Part shown: piece after piece, positions 4,622 to 5,892 of the stretch | Layout of the letters: every line of letters begins with the position of its first letter | How positions within the stretch are numbered: position 1 is the first letter of the stretch | The notes under the pieces: generated by a model | Told to the model about the DNA's origin: nothing | Databases searched by the model: none | What the model saw: only the letters and a program-made list of their open reading frames with translations | Made by a program: the position numbers and the translations under genes | Origin: Chroococcidiopsidaceae cyanobacterium CP_BM_RX_35 | GTDB taxonomy: Bacteria > Cyanobacteriota > Cyanobacteriia > Cyanobacteriales > Chroococcidiopsidaceae | Length of the DNA stretch: 5,892 nt | Direction of reading: 5' to 3' | Assembly: GCA_019242465.1 (NCBI GenBank) | Contig: JAFAVL010000158.1 | Coordinates: 1-5,892 of the forward strand

Positions 4622-5860
4622 ATGGACTGGCAGGAAATTATCGGCGGCGTGACCGCTCCTAAGGGGTATCAAGCAGCCGGAATCGCTGCAGGGCTAAAAC
4701 CTTCAGGGCTTCCAGATTTAGCGCTGATCCTATCAGAGGTAGAGGCGATCGCCGCTGGTGTGTTCACCACATCTCGAGTGCGTGCTGCCTGCGTAGACTA
4801 CTGTCGCCAACGTCTCCAAGCTAAAGCCAGTGCCCGTGCCATCCTGTGCAATGCAGGGCAAGCAAATGCCGCAACGGGTGACGGAGGCTGGGCTGATGCC
4901 TTAGAAAGTGCGCAGGTGCTAGGTCAAGCCTTGAATATTGCGCCTGAATCTATTCTGCTGGCTTCCACTGGTGTTATTGGTCAACGCATCCGCATGGATG
5001 CCCTCAAGGCGGGGATTCCTCAACTGGTAGCATCCACCTCTGAAACAGGCTCGGATGCAGCTGCCAAAGCCATAGTCACTACAGACTTAGTGACAAAATC
5101 TATCGCTTTAGAGACAGATATTGGGGGGCGTCCGGTACGAATTGGTGGGATTTGCAAAGGCTCTGGCATGATTCATCCCAATATGGCAACGATGCTTGCC
5201 TTTGTAACCTGTGATGCCGTTGTGTCTCCCCCCCTCTGGCAGCAAATGTTGAGCCGGGCAGCAGATCGGAGTTTTAACCAAATCACTGTAGATGGTGATA
5301 CCAGCACGAATGACTCCCTTATAGCTTTGGCTAATGGTCAATCCCGCACTCCAGCGATTACAGATGTAGGACCAGAAGCAGAGAATTTGGAGGCGATGCT
5401 GACAGCTGTTTGTCAGCATCTGGCAAGAGCGATCGCCCGCGATGGCGAAGGAGCCACTTGCCTTGTAGAAGTTGAAGTGAGTGGGGCAACTGATGACAAA
5501 GCCGCTCGTCAAGTTGCCAGAACTGTTGCTGGTTCTGCTTTAGTCAAATCGGCTATTTTTGGTCGCGATCCAAACTGGGGACGCATTGCCGCTGCAGTGG
5601 GTCGAGCTGGAGTTCCCTTCGAGCAAGAAAACCTCCAAATTAAGTTAGGGAATTTCCTGATGATGGAGAATGGTCAACCCCTGCCATTTGATCGGCAAGC
5701 TGCTAGTGCCTATCTGAAACAAGCGGCAGCTGCTGCTTACCTCAAAGAAGATACTGTCTTAATCTCCGTCAACCTAGCAGGTGGTTCTGGGTACGGCAAA
5801 GCGTGGGGCTGCGACCTTAGCTATGACTACGTCAAGATTAATGCTGAGTACACAACTTGA
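4622..5860 (+). CDS. argJ: Arginine biosynthesis bifunctional protein ArgJ (glutamate N-acetyltransferase / amino-acid N-acetyltransferase)
   Basis: The 412-residue protein is a complete ArgJ. The family transfers the acetyl group from N-acetylornithine to glutamate, giving ornithine and N-acetylglutamate and so recycling the acetyl group in the cyclic arginine pathway; some members also use acetyl-CoA. It is cytoplasmic and made as a precursor that cleaves itself before a Thr. The cleavage sequence is intact: NMA followed by nucleophile T190 and ML, giving alpha and beta chains of about 189 and 223 residues. Also present are the oxyanion-hole pair T116-G117 in STGVIG, K179 in GICKG, E276 in DGEG, the DPNWGR block (316-321), and the C-terminal N407 and T412 that line the substrate pocket in family structures. 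Length is normal. Whether it is mono- or bifunctional cannot be read from the sequence. It has its own promoter and a good Shine-Dalgarno. Base composition is more GC-rich than the left half of the window, and it carries two HIP1 octamers. Confidence 0.97.
   Translation: MDWQEIIGGVTAPKGYQAAGIAAGLKPSGLPDLALILSEVEAIAAGVFTTSRVRAACVDYCRQRLQAKASARAILCNAGQANAATGDGGWADALESAQVLGQALNIAPESILLASTGVIGQRIRMDALKAGIPQLVASTSETGSDAAAKAIVTTDLVTKSIALETDIGGRPVRIGGICKGSGMIHPNMATMLAFVTCDAVVSPPLWQQMLSRAADRSFNQITVDGDTSTNDSLIALANGQSRTPAITDVGPEAENLEAMLTAVCQHLARAIARDGEGATCLVEVEVSGATDDKAARQVARTVAGSALVKSAIFGRDPNWGRIAAAVGRAGVPFEQENLQIKLGNFLMMENGQPLPFDRQAASAYLKQAAAAAYLKEDTVLISVNLAGGSGYGKAWGCDLSYDYVKINAEYTT
4745..4752. repeat. 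HIP1 octamer GCGATCGC
   Basis: An exact copy inside argJ, extended by one symmetric base on each side (GGCGATCGCC), coding for Ala-Ile-Ala. Confidence 0.85.
5395..5420. repeat. Intragenic hairpin in argJ
   Basis: GATGCTGACA (5395-5404) and TGTCAGCATC (5411-5420) form a perfect 10-bp stem with a 6-nt loop, within codons of the beta chain. It lies nine bases before a HIP1 copy. Confidence 0.6.
5429..5436. repeat. HIP1 octamer GCGATCGC
   Basis: The second exact copy in argJ, in the codons for Ala-Ile-Ala just before the conserved DGEG motif. Confidence 0.85.
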
Positions 5861-5892
5861 CACTCCACATGGCTTTAGAAGTCAGAAATCCA

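Noticed and set aside
4454..4672. 72-residue minus-strand frame spanning the gap before argJ
   Set aside because: It crosses the argJ promoter and start, shows no family resemblance, and overlaps two supported genes.
5108..5512. 134-residue frame on the minus strand inside argJ
   Set aside because: It is antisense to a highly conserved enzyme gene, has an unnatural Cys/His/Ser-rich composition and no binding site; it is a shadow frame.
5869..5892. Possible start of another gene (ATG with eight open codons) at the right edge
   Set aside because: It has no ribosome binding site and is too short to judge; the window ends before any support appears.

Overview
The window looks like chromosome from a cyanobacterium, probably not a marine picocyanobacterium. 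The evidence is a carotenoid-binding helical domain of the orange carotenoid protein (OCP) type, a one-helix high-light-inducible chlorophyll-binding protein (Hli/Scp), and three exact copies of the cyanobacterial HIP1 octamer GCGATCGC. I cannot name the genus from the sequence. No tRNA, rRNA, CRISPR array, transposase or attachment site was found.

Left half (1-2223), a photoprotection neighbourhood. A gene-free, AT-rich leader (1-315) precedes a helical carotenoid protein (HCP, 316-774, +). After a gap that holds an 11-bp inverted repeat comes a four-helix DUF4383-type membrane protein (954-1436, +), which ends at a good intrinsic terminator (1460-1506). The terminator's T-tract touches the stop codon of a convergent, unrecognised membrane protein (1505-1978, -). 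That gene lies 23 bp behind a high-light-inducible protein gene (2002-2205, -), so the two are probably co-transcribed. One gene for carotenoid-based and one for chlorophyll-binding stress protection thus enclose two uncharacterised membrane proteins in about 1.9 kb.

Right half (2206-5892), mixed functions. A secreted or lipid-anchored phospholipase D-superfamily protein with two intact HKD motifs (2376-3818, -) is transcribed away from a small exported proline-rich protein (4012-4518, +). The 193 bp between them holds a probable promoter for the rightward gene and a 7-bp inverted repeat. Then argJ (4622-5860, +), a complete arginine-biosynthesis gene with its own promoter and an intact autocleavage site, fills the end of the window.

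The true starts of several genes lie inside the longest open frames: positions 316, 954, 2205 and 3818 each have a well-placed Shine-Dalgarno sequence. The most unusual structural signals are strong hairpins inside coding sequence. The strongest is a 17-bp interrupted stem just after the lipobox codons of the phospholipase D-like gene; a second lies in that gene and a third in argJ. I do not see a complete new defence or mobile system. The best candidate for something undescribed is the HCP/DUF4383 and Hli/membrane-protein arrangement.
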